Origin: an uncultured Bacillota bacterium
GTDB lineage: Bacteria; Bacillota; Clostridia; Tissierellales; Tissierellaceae
Length of the DNA: 5,804 bases
Direction of reading: 5' to 3'
Assembly: GCA_937951995.1 (NCBI GenBank)
Contig: CALGAG010000242.1
Span: 1-5,804, forward strand
Within the stretch, counting starts at the first letter, position 1. Each line of letters begins with the position of its first letter. The translations under genes and the position numbers were made by a program. Shown piece by piece: positions 1 through 5,302 of this stretch. The notes beneath the pieces are model-generated. The model searched no databases. It had not been told where the DNA came from and saw only the letters and a program-made list of their open reading frames with translations.

Positions 1-315
1 TCTGAACCAGTGGACTGTGACGTCTCTTGTTGCTGGCTCTCTAGCGGTCACATATGATATGTTATGCTGCATAAAAAGCTTCCACAATACAAGCTCTGCA
101 TATTTCCTGGGCCTTGCCTCCCCGTGGAGCTCCCTCCAGTGAAGTCTGTAAAATTCCTGGTAAGCCTCCCTTGGCACGTTCAAAACATTATGGATATCAT
201 ATTCCTTAACCTGATTAGGCTGTATGTCGGCATCAAAATATCTGTTGGCTGCCTTGAGCCAGTAGTATGCTTCAGTAATTGTTCCGTCGATATCGATACA
301 TAGATTTAAACTCAT
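1..315 (-). CDS. HAD-superfamily hydrolase, 5'-nucleotidase-like (partial, 3' end outside window)
   Basis: The minus strand is open from an ATG at 313-315 to the window edge: 105 codons without a stop, with the C-terminus missing. The protein begins MSLNLCIDIDGTIT, the HAD motif I (DxDGT); D8 would be the nucleophile and D10 the acid/base. A second hydrophobic strand ending in Thr (ISYVTARE, T90) fits HAD motif II. Motifs III and IV would lie beyond the edge. The spacing, with a helical cap of about 70 residues between motifs I and II, resembles the small deoxyribonucleotidase/YqfW-like (NT5C-type) HAD proteins of Firmicutes. That points to a cytosolic Mg-dependent phosphatase, perhaps acting on nucleotides; the substrate is inference. 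The start is supported by GGAG (complement of 323-326) 7 nt upstream. It lies downstream of the SRP RNA terminator and has its own candidate promoter. Confidence 0.85.
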   Translation of the reverse strand, partial: MSLNLCIDIDGTITEAYYWLKAANRYFDADIQPNQVKEYDIHNVLNVPREAYQEFYRLHWRELHGEARPRKYAELVLWKLFMQHNISYVTAREPATRDVTVHWFR

Positions 316-345
316 CTGATCACTCCAATCTCTTACTATGATTAC

Positions 346-373
346 ATCATACACCTTTAATATAAAGCCTCAA
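346..373 (-). promoter_or_regulatory. Candidate SigA promoter for the HAD gene
   Basis: On the minus strand, TTGAGG (complement of 368-373) and TATGAT (complement of 346-351) are separated by 16 bp. They lie about 30 bp upstream of the HAD start codon and downstream of the SRP RNA terminator, where a promoter would be needed. The -35 matches consensus at 4 of 6 positions and the -10 at 5 of 6. Confidence 0.5.
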
Positions 374-413
374 TGAAGATAATGTAATGCTTTGGTAAAC
401 TTTTACCTTAAAC

Positions 414-446
414 AAAAAAACAACCCTGGAATTTTCCAGAGTTGTT
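414..446 (-). terminator. Intrinsic terminator of the tRNA-Ser/SRP RNA transcript
   Basis: A stem of ACAAC/GTTGT plus CTGGA/TCCAG, interrupted by one C-A mismatch (420-430 with 435-445), closes on a 4-nt loop. On the minus strand it is followed by seven T residues (complement of 414-420). It begins about 12 nt beyond the SRP RNA helix end. The plus side has only TTTT, so it may also work weakly in the other direction. Confidence 0.85.
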
Positions 447-456
447 TTCATTATGT

Positions 457-729
457 AGCCGTGCACCCAGCTTCGTCAATCCTGCTCCGAGCGTTACCCG
501 AACAGTTAACTCGGGCCAGGCTGACCCACGGCACACGAAAAGTTTCACTTATCGCTGCTTCCTTCCGGACCTGACGAGGTTCATGAGTTTCCGTTGCGTG
601 GGACCCAACCGTCAACGCCACTTTTTCGAGGCAGACCTCACAGCAGAGAAGCCTAAGCCGGGAATTCAATCCTGCTGTAGCGGATTGCAGGTAACAGGGC
701 ACCGCTACCTCCCCATCTAGCACGGCAAA
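457..729 (-). ncRNA. ffs: Signal recognition particle RNA, long Bacillus/Clostridium type
   Basis: This is the RNA scaffold of the signal recognition particle, which binds Ffh and targets nascent membrane and secreted proteins to FtsY/SecYEG. On the minus strand the ends pair as GCCGTGC (complement of 720-726) with GCACGGC (complement of 458-464), closing helix 5. The near-invariant helix 8 Ffh-binding segment GGTCCGGAAGGAAGCAGC is the complement of 554-571. The 5' part carries the Alu-domain signature GGGGAGGTAGCGGTGCCCTG just after the closing helix. At about 270 nt it matches the long Firmicute form (like B. subtilis scr) rather than the 4.5S RNA of E. coli. It lies about 9 nt after tRNA-Ser without a separate promoter, so co-transcription and processing are likely. 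Exact mature ends are estimated to within a few bases. Confidence 0.97.
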
Positions 730-738
730 ATGTTCTAA

Positions 739-830
739 TGGCGGAGAGAGAGGGATTCGAACCCTCGAGACGAGTAAACGCCTACACGATTTCCAGTCGT
801 GCGCCTTCGACCAGACTCAGCCATCTCTCC
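739..830 (-). tRNA. tRNA-Ser (anticodon GGA), CCA encoded
   Basis: On the minus strand the acceptor stem GGAGAGA (complement of 824-830) pairs with TCTCTCC (complement of 743-749), followed by discriminator G and an encoded CCA (complement of 739-741). The anticodon stem CACGA/TCGTG encloses loop CTGGAAA, with anticodon GGA at the complement of 792-794, reading UCC and UCU. The T arm GAGGGTTCGAATCCCTC is complete, and the long variable arm is typical of class II tRNA-Ser. The G discriminator and long arm are what seryl-tRNA synthetase recognises. It is not tRNA-Sec, whose anticodon is UCA. It is the first gene of the minus-strand transcript that continues into the SRP RNA. Confidence 0.98.
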
Positions 831-849
831 TTGGTTTCCACAGAATTAT

Positions 850-878
850 ATTATAGACCATAAATTAAGGAATGTCAA
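850..878 (-). promoter_or_regulatory. Consensus SigA promoter for tRNA-Ser and SRP RNA
   Basis: On the minus strand, TTGACA (complement of 873-878) and TATAAT (complement of 850-855) are separated by exactly 17 bp, a perfect housekeeping promoter. Transcription would begin near 843, about 13 nt before the tRNA 5' end at 830. A second overlapping TATAAT-like copy lies at 845-850. Such strength suits stable RNA genes. Confidence 0.92.
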
Positions 879-948
879 CCAGGTTCAGGTTTAGATAATC
901 CAAATCCGGGTATATGGATAAGGAAATAAAATTGAAGGAGGAAATGCC

Positions 949-1188
949 ATGAAGAATAAAATATCAATTGAATACTGTACTTCCTGAGGGTATCTTAGCA
1001 GGGCAGTTGCTCTGTCGGAAAGTATCCTGAATAAACACAAGAACCAGGTTTCAGAGCTCACAATAATTCCATCCGGTGGTGGAGTATTTGAAATCAAGGT
1101 AAATGACAAGCTTTTGTTTTCCAAGGCAGAGCTTGGCAGGTTCCCTGAAGAGGGCGAAGCTGAGGATCTTGTAAAGGAAGCTATTTAA
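949..1188 (+). CDS. SelW/Rdx-family selenoprotein (CxxU thioredoxin-fold), TGA at 985-987 read as selenocysteine
   Basis: The frame from ATG 949 is 79 codons with one in-frame TGA at codon 13, ending at TAA 1186-1188. The N-terminus reads MKNKISIEYCTSU, placing the TGA exactly at the Sec position of the CxxU motif (C10, U13) that follows the first beta strand in the SelT/SelW/SelH (Rdx) family. The rest also matches the family: a helix after the motif, then IPSGGGVFEI, the LLFSK strand and GRFPEEGE before a C-terminal helix. The length suits bacterial SelW-like proteins. The start is set by AAGGAGG (935-941), 7 nt upstream. A SECIS-like hairpin follows the TGA. The likely role is cytosolic thiol redox chemistry; the partner is unknown. 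A terminator follows, so the gene looks monocistronic. No clear promoter is seen in 879-934 beyond an isolated GATAAT at 894-899. A pseudogene is the alternative, but the intact downstream frame argues against it. Confidence 0.92.
985..1028 (+). promoter_or_regulatory. Bacterial SECIS-like element for Sec insertion
   Basis: Immediately 3' of the TGA the RNA can form a two-part hairpin. The upper stem pairs 999-1004 (CAGGGC) with 1009-1014 (GCUCUG), including one G-U pair, under the tetraloop AGUU (1005-1008). The lower stem pairs 988-993 (GGGUAU) with 1022-1027 (GUAUCC), including two G-U pairs, and A987-U1028 can extend it. An apical loop containing GU, about 18 nt after the UGA, is the feature SelB recognises in bacterial SECIS elements. 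The element lies wholly inside the coding region, as is usual in bacteria. Pairing was judged by eye; no folding energy was calculated. Confidence 0.75.
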
Positions 1189-1189
1189 T

Positions 1190-1216
1190 AGGGGCCCAAG
1201 TGGGCCCTTTGCTTTT
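1190..1216 (+). terminator. Intrinsic terminator after the selenoprotein gene
   Basis: GGGCCC (1192-1197) pairs with GGGCCC (1202-1207) around loop AAGT, with G1191-T1208 and A1190-T1209 extending the stem. A T-rich tail follows (TTTGCTTTT, 1208-1216). It starts 2 nt after the stop codon and separates the selenoprotein gene from the dnaX promoter. Confidence 0.85.
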
Positions 1217-1221
1217 CCTAG

Positions 1222-1249
1222 TGTAAACAGGGAGCTTTTTTGATATAAT
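1222..1249 (+). promoter_or_regulatory. Candidate promoter of the dnaX operon
   Basis: A perfect -10 TATAAT lies at 1244-1249, with TGTAAA (1222-1227) 16 bp upstream as a weak -35. It falls between the upstream terminator and dnaX, giving a leader of about 33 nt. The -10 is convincing; the -35 matches only half of consensus. Confidence 0.6.
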
Positions 1250-1288
1250 GGGAGGTAGTAAGATTTCAAAACAAGTAAGGGTGATTCC

Positions 1289-2956
1289 ATGTATCAGGCA
1301 TTATATAGACAATACAGGCCTAAGACATTTGATGAGATATTGGGCCAGACACATATAACCACAATTTTAAAGAACCAGATTAAAAAGGATAACATAGGAC
1401 ATGCCTATCTTTTTTCTGGAACCAGGGGAACTGGAAAGACCTCTGCAGCCAAGGTTTTCGCAAGGGCTGTAAATTGTCTACAACCCCAGAATGGCAATCC
1501 CTGTAATGAATGCGCAATATGTAAGGGGATTCTTGATGAAAGCCTAATGGATGTAATCGAGATGGATGCAGCCAGTAACAGGAAAATCGAGGACATTCGG
1601 GAGCTGAAGGAAAAGGTGATCTATCCTCCTTCAAAGGCAAGGTTCAAAGTCTACATAATAGATGAGGTTCACATGCTCACCAATGAGGCCTTCAATGCCC
1701 TGTTAAAGACCCTGGAGGAGCCACCAAAGCATCTTATGTTCCTTTTGGCTACAACTGAACCGGAGAGATTACCACAGACAATACTATCCAGATGTCAGCG
1801 GTTTGATTTCAAGAGACTTTCAGCAAATGACATGGTAGGTGGTATGAAAAAAATAACGGATAAGCTTGGAATAGATGTTGAGGACAAGGTTCTTCAGCTT
1901 ATTGCCAAAAATTCCGACGGTGCCATGAGGGACGCACTGAGTCTATTGGATCAATGTATTGCTTTCGAAGGCGATTCAGTATCCTATGATGATGCAATAA
2001 ATATTTTGGGCATCGCCAATGTGGATCTGATTTTTGATCTGGTGAATGCCATTGGAGATGAAAGCACTGAAAAGTCCTTGGTCATGGTGGACCATATGAT
2101 CCAGGAGGGCAAGGATATCCCTCAATTTCTGAAGGATATGATTCATCACTACAGAAACCTGGTTATTGCCAAGACCTCGAAAAATCCTGAAGCCCTTATT
2201 GAATGGGGAGAGGTTGAGGAGTACAAGGAACAGTCTTCAAAAATGGACCTTCATTATCTCATGTCCAGCCTTCAGGCATTGACATCAGCTGAGACTTCCA
2301 TGAAGTGGTCAATGCAGCCAAGAATCATACTTGAGATGGCGGTTATAAAACTTGCCAATCTGAAGAATGAGCTGTCCCTTGAGGAAAGGGTAAGAAGGCT
2401 TGAGGAAGGAATTGCAACCGCTCCAACAAATGAAACCAAAGTCACATACAAATCAGCTCCCAAACAGGAACCTATAAAGCCTCGGGCGAAAGCTTCCGAG
2501 AATCTTGTGAAGAAAGAAAAGAGCATCCCAGAGGAAAAGGAAAAGCCTGGAGTAGAGAAGAAAGAGGCTACAGGCCCAAGTGGAGAACTGACCCTTGATA
2601 ACATAAGAAGCTCCTGGCCAAAGGTCATGCAGTTGATAAAATCAAGAAAAATAAACATATATGCCCTGGTTATGGAGGGAGAGGTTTCACAGCTTCAGGG
2701 AAATCGAATAACCCTTTCCTACAAGGATGGCTTCGAGTTCCACAAGGATGCTGTAAACTCCAATCAGAACAAGACATTTTTAGAGGAAATTCTTACGGAA
2801 TTTTTTGGACAAAAAATAGAACTTCTTGTTATAATGAAAGGGTGTGAAATGCCTGCTGCCGGAGGCGGAAAGCAGGAGGATGAAAAATCCGCCAGGGAGG
2901 AGACAGTCAACAAGGTACTGGACTTCTTTGGTGAGGATATAGTGGAGATTAAATAA
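1289..2956 (+). CDS. dnaX: DNA polymerase III subunit gamma/tau (clamp loader)
   Basis: This is the AAA+ ATPase subunit of the replisome clamp loader, which opens the DnaN clamp and loads it at primed sites. The 555-aa protein shows Walker A GTRGTGKT (44-51), a zinc-binding set C63, C72, C75, C78, Walker B VYIIDEVH (D125, E126), sensor 1 LLATTEPE (152-159) and the SRC arginine finger (167-169). The helical lid and collar domain runs to about 370. A charged Lys/Glu/Pro-rich linker (about 375-430) and a C-terminal tau-type domain (about 432-520) follow, which in this family contacts DnaB helicase and the polymerase. The start follows AAGGGTG (1277-1283) with a 5-nt spacer. No obvious E. coli-type AAAAAAG slippery site is seen, so a full-length tau-like product is expected. 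It is first in the operon with ybaB and recR. Confidence 0.98.
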   Translation: MYQALYRQYRPKTFDEILGQTHITTILKNQIKKDNIGHAYLFSGTRGTGKTSAAKVFARAVNCLQPQNGNPCNECAICKGILDESLMDVIEMDAASNRKIEDIRELKEKVIYPPSKARFKVYIIDEVHMLTNEAFNALLKTLEEPPKHLMFLLATTEPERLPQTILSRCQRFDFKRLSANDMVGGMKKITDKLGIDVEDKVLQLIAKNSDGAMRDALSLLDQCIAFEGDSVSYDDAINILGIANVDLIFDLVNAIGDESTEKSLVMVDHMIQEGKDIPQFLKDMIHHYRNLVIAKTSKNPEALIEWGEVEEYKEQSSKMDLHYLMSSLQALTSAETSMKWSMQPRIILEMAVIKLANLKNELSLEERVRRLEEGIATAPTNETKVTYKSAPKQEPIKPRAKASENLVKKEKSIPEEKEKPGVEKKEATGPSGELTLDNIRSSWPKVMQLIKSRKINIYALVMEGEVSQLQGNRITLSYKDGFEFHKDAVNSNQNKTFLEEILTEFFGQKIELLVIMKGCEMPAAGGGKQEDEKSAREETVNKVLDFFGEDIVEIK

Positions 2957-2966
2957 GGAGGAGATA

Positions 2967-3305
2967 ATGATGGCAAGAGGAGGATACCCAGGAATGGGTG
3001 GAAATATGAACAACATGATGAAGCAGATGCAGAAGATGCAGAAGAAGATGGAGGAGGTTCAGGCCCAGGTTGATGCTACAGAGCTTGAGGCAACTTCAGG
3101 GGGAGGAGCAGTGAAGGTTGTTGTAAATGGCAAGAGAGAGGTTCTAGACATAGAGATTGATCCTTCAGTTGTTGATCCGGAGGATGTAGAAATGCTTCAG
3201 GATCTTGTTATGGCAGCTGTTAACGAGGCATTGAGAAAAGCTGAAGAATTTGCATCAAAGGAAATGGGCAAGGTGACAGGAGGACTAAATATTCCTGGAA
3301 TGTAG
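2967..3305 (+). CDS. YbaB/EbfC-family nucleoid-associated protein
   Basis: A 112-aa member of the YbaB/EbfC (YaaK) family: small dimeric DNA-binding proteins that coat the nucleoid and are almost always found between dnaX and recR. The N-terminus is Met/Gly-rich (1-18), followed by a Lys/Gln/Met-rich coiled-coil helix (about 17-40). The family core GGGAVKVVVNGKREV and DPSVVDPEDVEMLQDLV leads into the second long helix (about 72-98), and the protein ends in GLNIPGM. Two adjacent ATGs (2967, 2970) are possible starts. GGAGGAG (2957-2963) serves either; the second gives the more usual spacing. It begins 10 nt after the dnaX stop, so translational coupling is likely. The precise cellular role of the family is not settled. 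Confidence 0.96.
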   Translation: MMARGGYPGMGGNMNNMMKQMQKMQKKMEEVQAQVDATELEATSGGGAVKVVVNGKREVLDIEIDPSVVDPEDVEMLQDLVMAAVNEALRKAEEFASKEMGKVTGGLNIPGM

Positions 3306-3325
3306 GAATAACTGGAGGATAAGAG

Positions 3326-3925
3326 ATGGATTATTATGCATTGCCAATCGCAAATTTAGTGGACCAGTTCTCAAAGCTACCGGGAATTGGAAGAAAGACC
3401 GCCCAGAGATTGGCATTCCACGTACTGGAAATGGACCAGCAGGATGCCGAGAAGCTTGCAGCTGCAATACTTGAGGCCAAGGAGAAGATTGGTTTCTGCC
3501 AGGTATGTGGGAATCTTACGGACAAGCCAACCTGTAACATCTGCAGCAGCCACAACAGGGACAAGTCTGTCATATGTGCCGTGGAGGGACCAAGGGATAT
3601 TGTGGCCATGGAGCGGAGCAAGGAGTACAAGGGCTTGTACCACGTTCTCCATGGAACCATATCGCCCATGGAGAATATCGGACCACAGGACATCAAGATA
3701 AAGGAGCTTTTGCACAGGCTGGAAGATGATGAGGTCAAGGAGGTTGTAATAGCAACCAACCCAACTGTGGAGGGAGAGGCAACCGCCATGTACATCTCCA
3801 AGCTTATCAAGCCCTTGGGAGTCAAGGTTACAAGGATAGCCCATGGAATTCCGGTGGGCGGAGATCTGGAATACTTTGATGAGGTAACCCTGGCACGTGC
3901 AATGGACAATCGAAGAGAGATGTAG
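3326..3925 (+). CDS. recR: Recombination mediator protein RecR
   Basis: RecR acts with RecO (and RecF) to load RecA onto SSB-coated single-stranded DNA during gap repair. The 199-aa protein is the usual length. An N-terminal helix-hairpin-helix (FSKLPGIGRKTAQRLAFHVL, 15-34) is followed by a C4 zinc finger (C58, C61, C70, C73). The Toprim domain spans about 80-175, with VEGPRD (E87) and the conserved ATNPTVEGEATA (143-154). The C-terminal signature GGDLEYFDEVTLARAMDNRRE is complete. The start follows GGAGG (3314-3318) with a 7-nt spacer and lies 20 nt after ybaB. As last gene of the dnaX operon it is followed by a strong terminator. No bofA- or yaaL-like gene follows, unlike in Bacillus. Confidence 0.98.
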   Translation: MDYYALPIANLVDQFSKLPGIGRKTAQRLAFHVLEMDQQDAEKLAAAILEAKEKIGFCQVCGNLTDKPTCNICSSHNRDKSVICAVEGPRDIVAMERSKEYKGLYHVLHGTISPMENIGPQDIKIKELLHRLEDDEVKEVVIATNPTVEGEATAMYISKLIKPLGVKVTRIAHGIPVGGDLEYFDEVTLARAMDNRREM

Positions 3926-3951
3926 GGATAATATTTTTATCAGATACAATT

Positions 3952-3987
3952 GGAGTAGGCGCACAAAACAGCGCCTACTCCTTTCTT
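3952..3987 (+). terminator. Strong intrinsic terminator of the dnaX-ybaB-recR operon
   Basis: An 11-bp perfect stem GGAGTAGGCGC (3952-3962) / GCGCCTACTCC (3971-3981) with the 8-nt loop ACAAAACA is followed by TTTCTT. It lies 27 nt after the recR stop. A further TTTTTT occurs near 4005. Confidence 0.9.
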
Positions 3988-4065
3988 ATAGTCTTTTTTC
4001 CATAGTTATTTTGCTGGAGATTGATTAATTGCTCCCATAAAAATGGTAGAGTTAAATTGATTTAG

Positions 4066-4125
4066 TGTTATAATGTTGTAAACAGGAATTAAAATGTGTT
4101 GTTCTCTAAAATGGTTTGATATAAG
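4066..4125 (+). promoter_or_regulatory. Candidate promoter region for the 4171 gene pair
   Basis: Two candidates lie in the 245-nt gap after recR. The better is an extended -10, TG-T-TATAAT (4066-4074), with no good -35. The other is TATAAG (4120-4125) with TTGTTC (4099-4104) 15 bp upstream. Either would give an untranslated leader before the very purine-rich ribosome binding stretch at 4152-4166. Nothing else is recognised in this gap. Confidence 0.45.
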
Positions 4126-4170
4126 TGAAAACGACCTCAATAAACCGGATAGGGGAGGAGAGGAGGACTT

Positions 4171-4437
4171 ATGATAACAATTTTCAATCGCAAGGAGCTT
4201 TGCAGCGTCTATTCAATGAAGGAACAGAGCAATATCCGCATAGCCTTAACAAGAAGCAATATCGACTACCATATAAGAACCATTAACAGGATGTCCTCAT
4301 CACCATTTTCAGGTGGTACCAGAAGCAGGACTGGATCATATGGACAAAAACAGGAATTGAATTATCAATACATATTCTATGTGCACAGGAAGGACTTCAA
4401 AAAGGCTTCAATGCTGGTTGGCAAGACAAGGGCATAA
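4171..4437 (+). CDS. Small conserved-looking protein of unknown function (88 aa)
   Basis: I do not firmly recognise this gene. The start is strongly supported by AGGAGG (4161-4166), 4 nt before the ATG, within a longer GGAGGAGAGGAGG run. The protein opens with a predicted strand (MITIFNR), a helix (about 16-29, KEQSNIRIALTRSN) and a second strand (IDYHIRTIN). A Ser/Gly/Arg-rich, probably flexible stretch (41-60) follows, then a strand (YQYIFYVHR, 66-73) and a final helix (about 74-82). This beta-alpha-beta...beta-alpha order recalls small ferredoxin-like regulators such as DUF2007-type proteins, but that is only inference. It is basic and has no membrane segment or signal peptide. The zinc-ribbon gene follows after 33 nt on the same strand, so the two are probably co-transcribed. 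Confidence 0.75.
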   Translation: MITIFNRKELCSVYSMKEQSNIRIALTRSNIDYHIRTINRMSSSPFSGGTRSRTGSYGQKQELNYQYIFYVHRKDFKKASMLVGKTRA

Positions 4438-4470
4438 GACAATTTTTTAGTTAGAGATGGAGGGATACCA

Positions 4471-4746
4471 TTGAACAATGATATGAAATGCTTGAGATGT
4501 GGAAGTGAAATGGAGATGGTGAAAGACCTTGTACTGAGGATTGGTGAACCTGAGATGCTTATGATGAGAAGGGTTCCAAATGGTATACAGGTTGATGTTC
4601 ACCAGTGCCTTGGATGTGGGAAACTTGAGTTTTACCATCATAAGGACGAGTTGATTACTAAGATCAAGTGTCCCAGCTGTGGGAAAGTTCATGATAAAGA
4701 CTATCCAAAATGTCCATACTGCAAATATGACTATGGAGGAAAGTAG
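4471..4746 (+). CDS. Protein with two zinc-ribbon-like cysteine sets (91 aa)
   Basis: Eight cysteines occur as four CxxC pairs: C7/C10, C46/C49, C67/C70 and C81/C84. Pairs 1 and 2 probably form one zinc ribbon with a long insert, and pairs 3 and 4 a compact second ribbon at the C-terminus (CPSC...CPYC). No other domain is visible and no membrane segment is present. Such proteins may bind nucleic acid or protein partners, but no specific function can be named. The start is TTG 4471, chosen because GGAGGG (4459-4464) lies 6 nt upstream; the in-frame ATG at 4483 would be 18 nt away, too far. It lies 33 nt after the 88-aa gene, with no terminator or clear promoter between, suggesting a two-gene unit. 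Confidence 0.85.
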   Translation: MNNDMKCLRCGSEMEMVKDLVLRIGEPEMLMMRRVPNGIQVDVHQCLGCGKLEFYHHKDELITKIKCPSCGKVHDKDYPKCPYCKYDYGGK

Positions 4747-4842
4747 CATACCTGGTGTTTATTGTGTTATCAAGTTCAGTATAAATGAATTAAGAGAGAG
4801 GAGAAATGGAACCTTGTCTTACTCTGAGAAAGCCAGATAGCG

Positions 4843-4848
4843 TATAAT
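4843..4848 (+). promoter_or_regulatory. Candidate -10 element for the 102-aa membrane protein gene
   Basis: A perfect TATAAT lies 58 nt before the ATG at 4907, without a convincing -35 at standard spacing (TTACTC at 4819-4824 is weak). If it is used, transcription begins near 4855, so the in-frame ATG at 4847 would not be in the mRNA. This supports the later start. Confidence 0.4.
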
Positions 4849-4906
4849 GAAGTGTTTTATAGATAGTAAAATCGAATCTGAAATTTATAGCTTAGGAGGT
4901 ATTAAA

Positions 4907-5215
4907 ATGATTAGTTTTCTGATGTTGGGAAGTCTTGTTCTTGGATTGATTGCCTGGATACTACCCGGTGTGAGTATAGGCAGGTATAAGATGAGACATA
5001 ATATAAACGGAGCATTTTATTCCATTGCAAGCATCAGTGCATGTGCAATAGCAATTAGTTTTCAGGTTATGTACAGCAATCATATCGTACAAGCAGGAGA
5101 TTGGTCTGCACTTTTGGATACAAGTGGCACAAGTACTATACTCTCGATAATTTTGCTAATGATCACCTTGGTGCTTAATGGCATATCTTTAAGCCTGTAT
5201 TATGCTAAGAAGTAA
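4907..5215 (+). CDS. Three-helix membrane protein of unknown function (102 aa)
   Basis: I do not recognise a named family. Three hydrophobic segments are visible: residues 2-22 (FLMLGSLVLGLIAWILPGVS), 35-56 and 76-98, joined by a basic loop (about 25-33, GRYKMRHN) and a more acidic loop (about 58-75, with AGDWSALLD). The positive-inside rule would place the first loop in the cytoplasm and the N-terminus outside. The start at 4907 follows TAGGAGGT (4893-4900) with a 6-nt spacer. A longer frame from ATG 4847 adds 20 polar residues, has no ribosome binding site and overlaps a TATAAT. It sits before another small membrane protein gene on the same strand. The function is unknown, and no catalytic motif is apparent. 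Confidence 0.8.
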   Translation: MISFLMLGSLVLGLIAWILPGVSIGRYKMRHNINGAFYSIASISACAIAISFQVMYSNHIVQAGDWSALLDTSGTSTILSIILLMITLVLNGISLSLYYAKK

Positions 5216-5302
5216 TTGAGTCAATACAAATTATTCGTACAAATGTCGAAATTGCAAATTATTGCATAATTTTACAAACTACCTTTGAAGGGAGCATGAC
5301 TT

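Noticed and set aside
64..303. Plus-strand open frame of 79 codons
   Set aside because: It is antisense to the HAD gene, whose motifs and ribosome binding site are clear.
394..407. Perfect short inverted repeat GGTAAA-CT-TTTACC between the SRP terminator and the HAD promoter
   Set aside because: It is short, AT-rich and unsupported by a known operator; it could be chance.
451..723. Long open frames on both strands over the SRP RNA region
   Set aside because: The conserved SRP RNA sequence and helices explain this stretch; the frames have no ribosome binding sites or protein-like composition.
739..830. Possibility that the serine-type tRNA serves selenocysteine
   Set aside because: The anticodon is GGA rather than UCA and the acceptor stem is of normal length, so it is an ordinary tRNA-Ser.
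891..1290. Minus-strand open frames opposite the selenoprotein gene
   Set aside because: The plus strand carries the recognisable Rdx protein; the minus frames resemble no family and cross the terminator.
1847..1853. Run of seven A residues in dnaX as a possible programmed frameshift site for a short gamma form
   Set aside because: It lies inside the AAA+ domain (about codon 187), far earlier than a useful gamma end, and no stimulating hairpin is evident.
3334..3964. Two minus-strand frames of about 190 codons opposite recR
   Set aside because: RecR is complete with all domains on the plus strand; the antisense frames are shadows of its codon pattern.
5227..5266. Repeated CAAATTATT and small inverted repeat TGCAA/TTGCA before the YbeF-like gene
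   Set aside because: These short AT-rich matches in an AT-rich gap cannot be told from chance, and no -10/-35 pair accompanies them.
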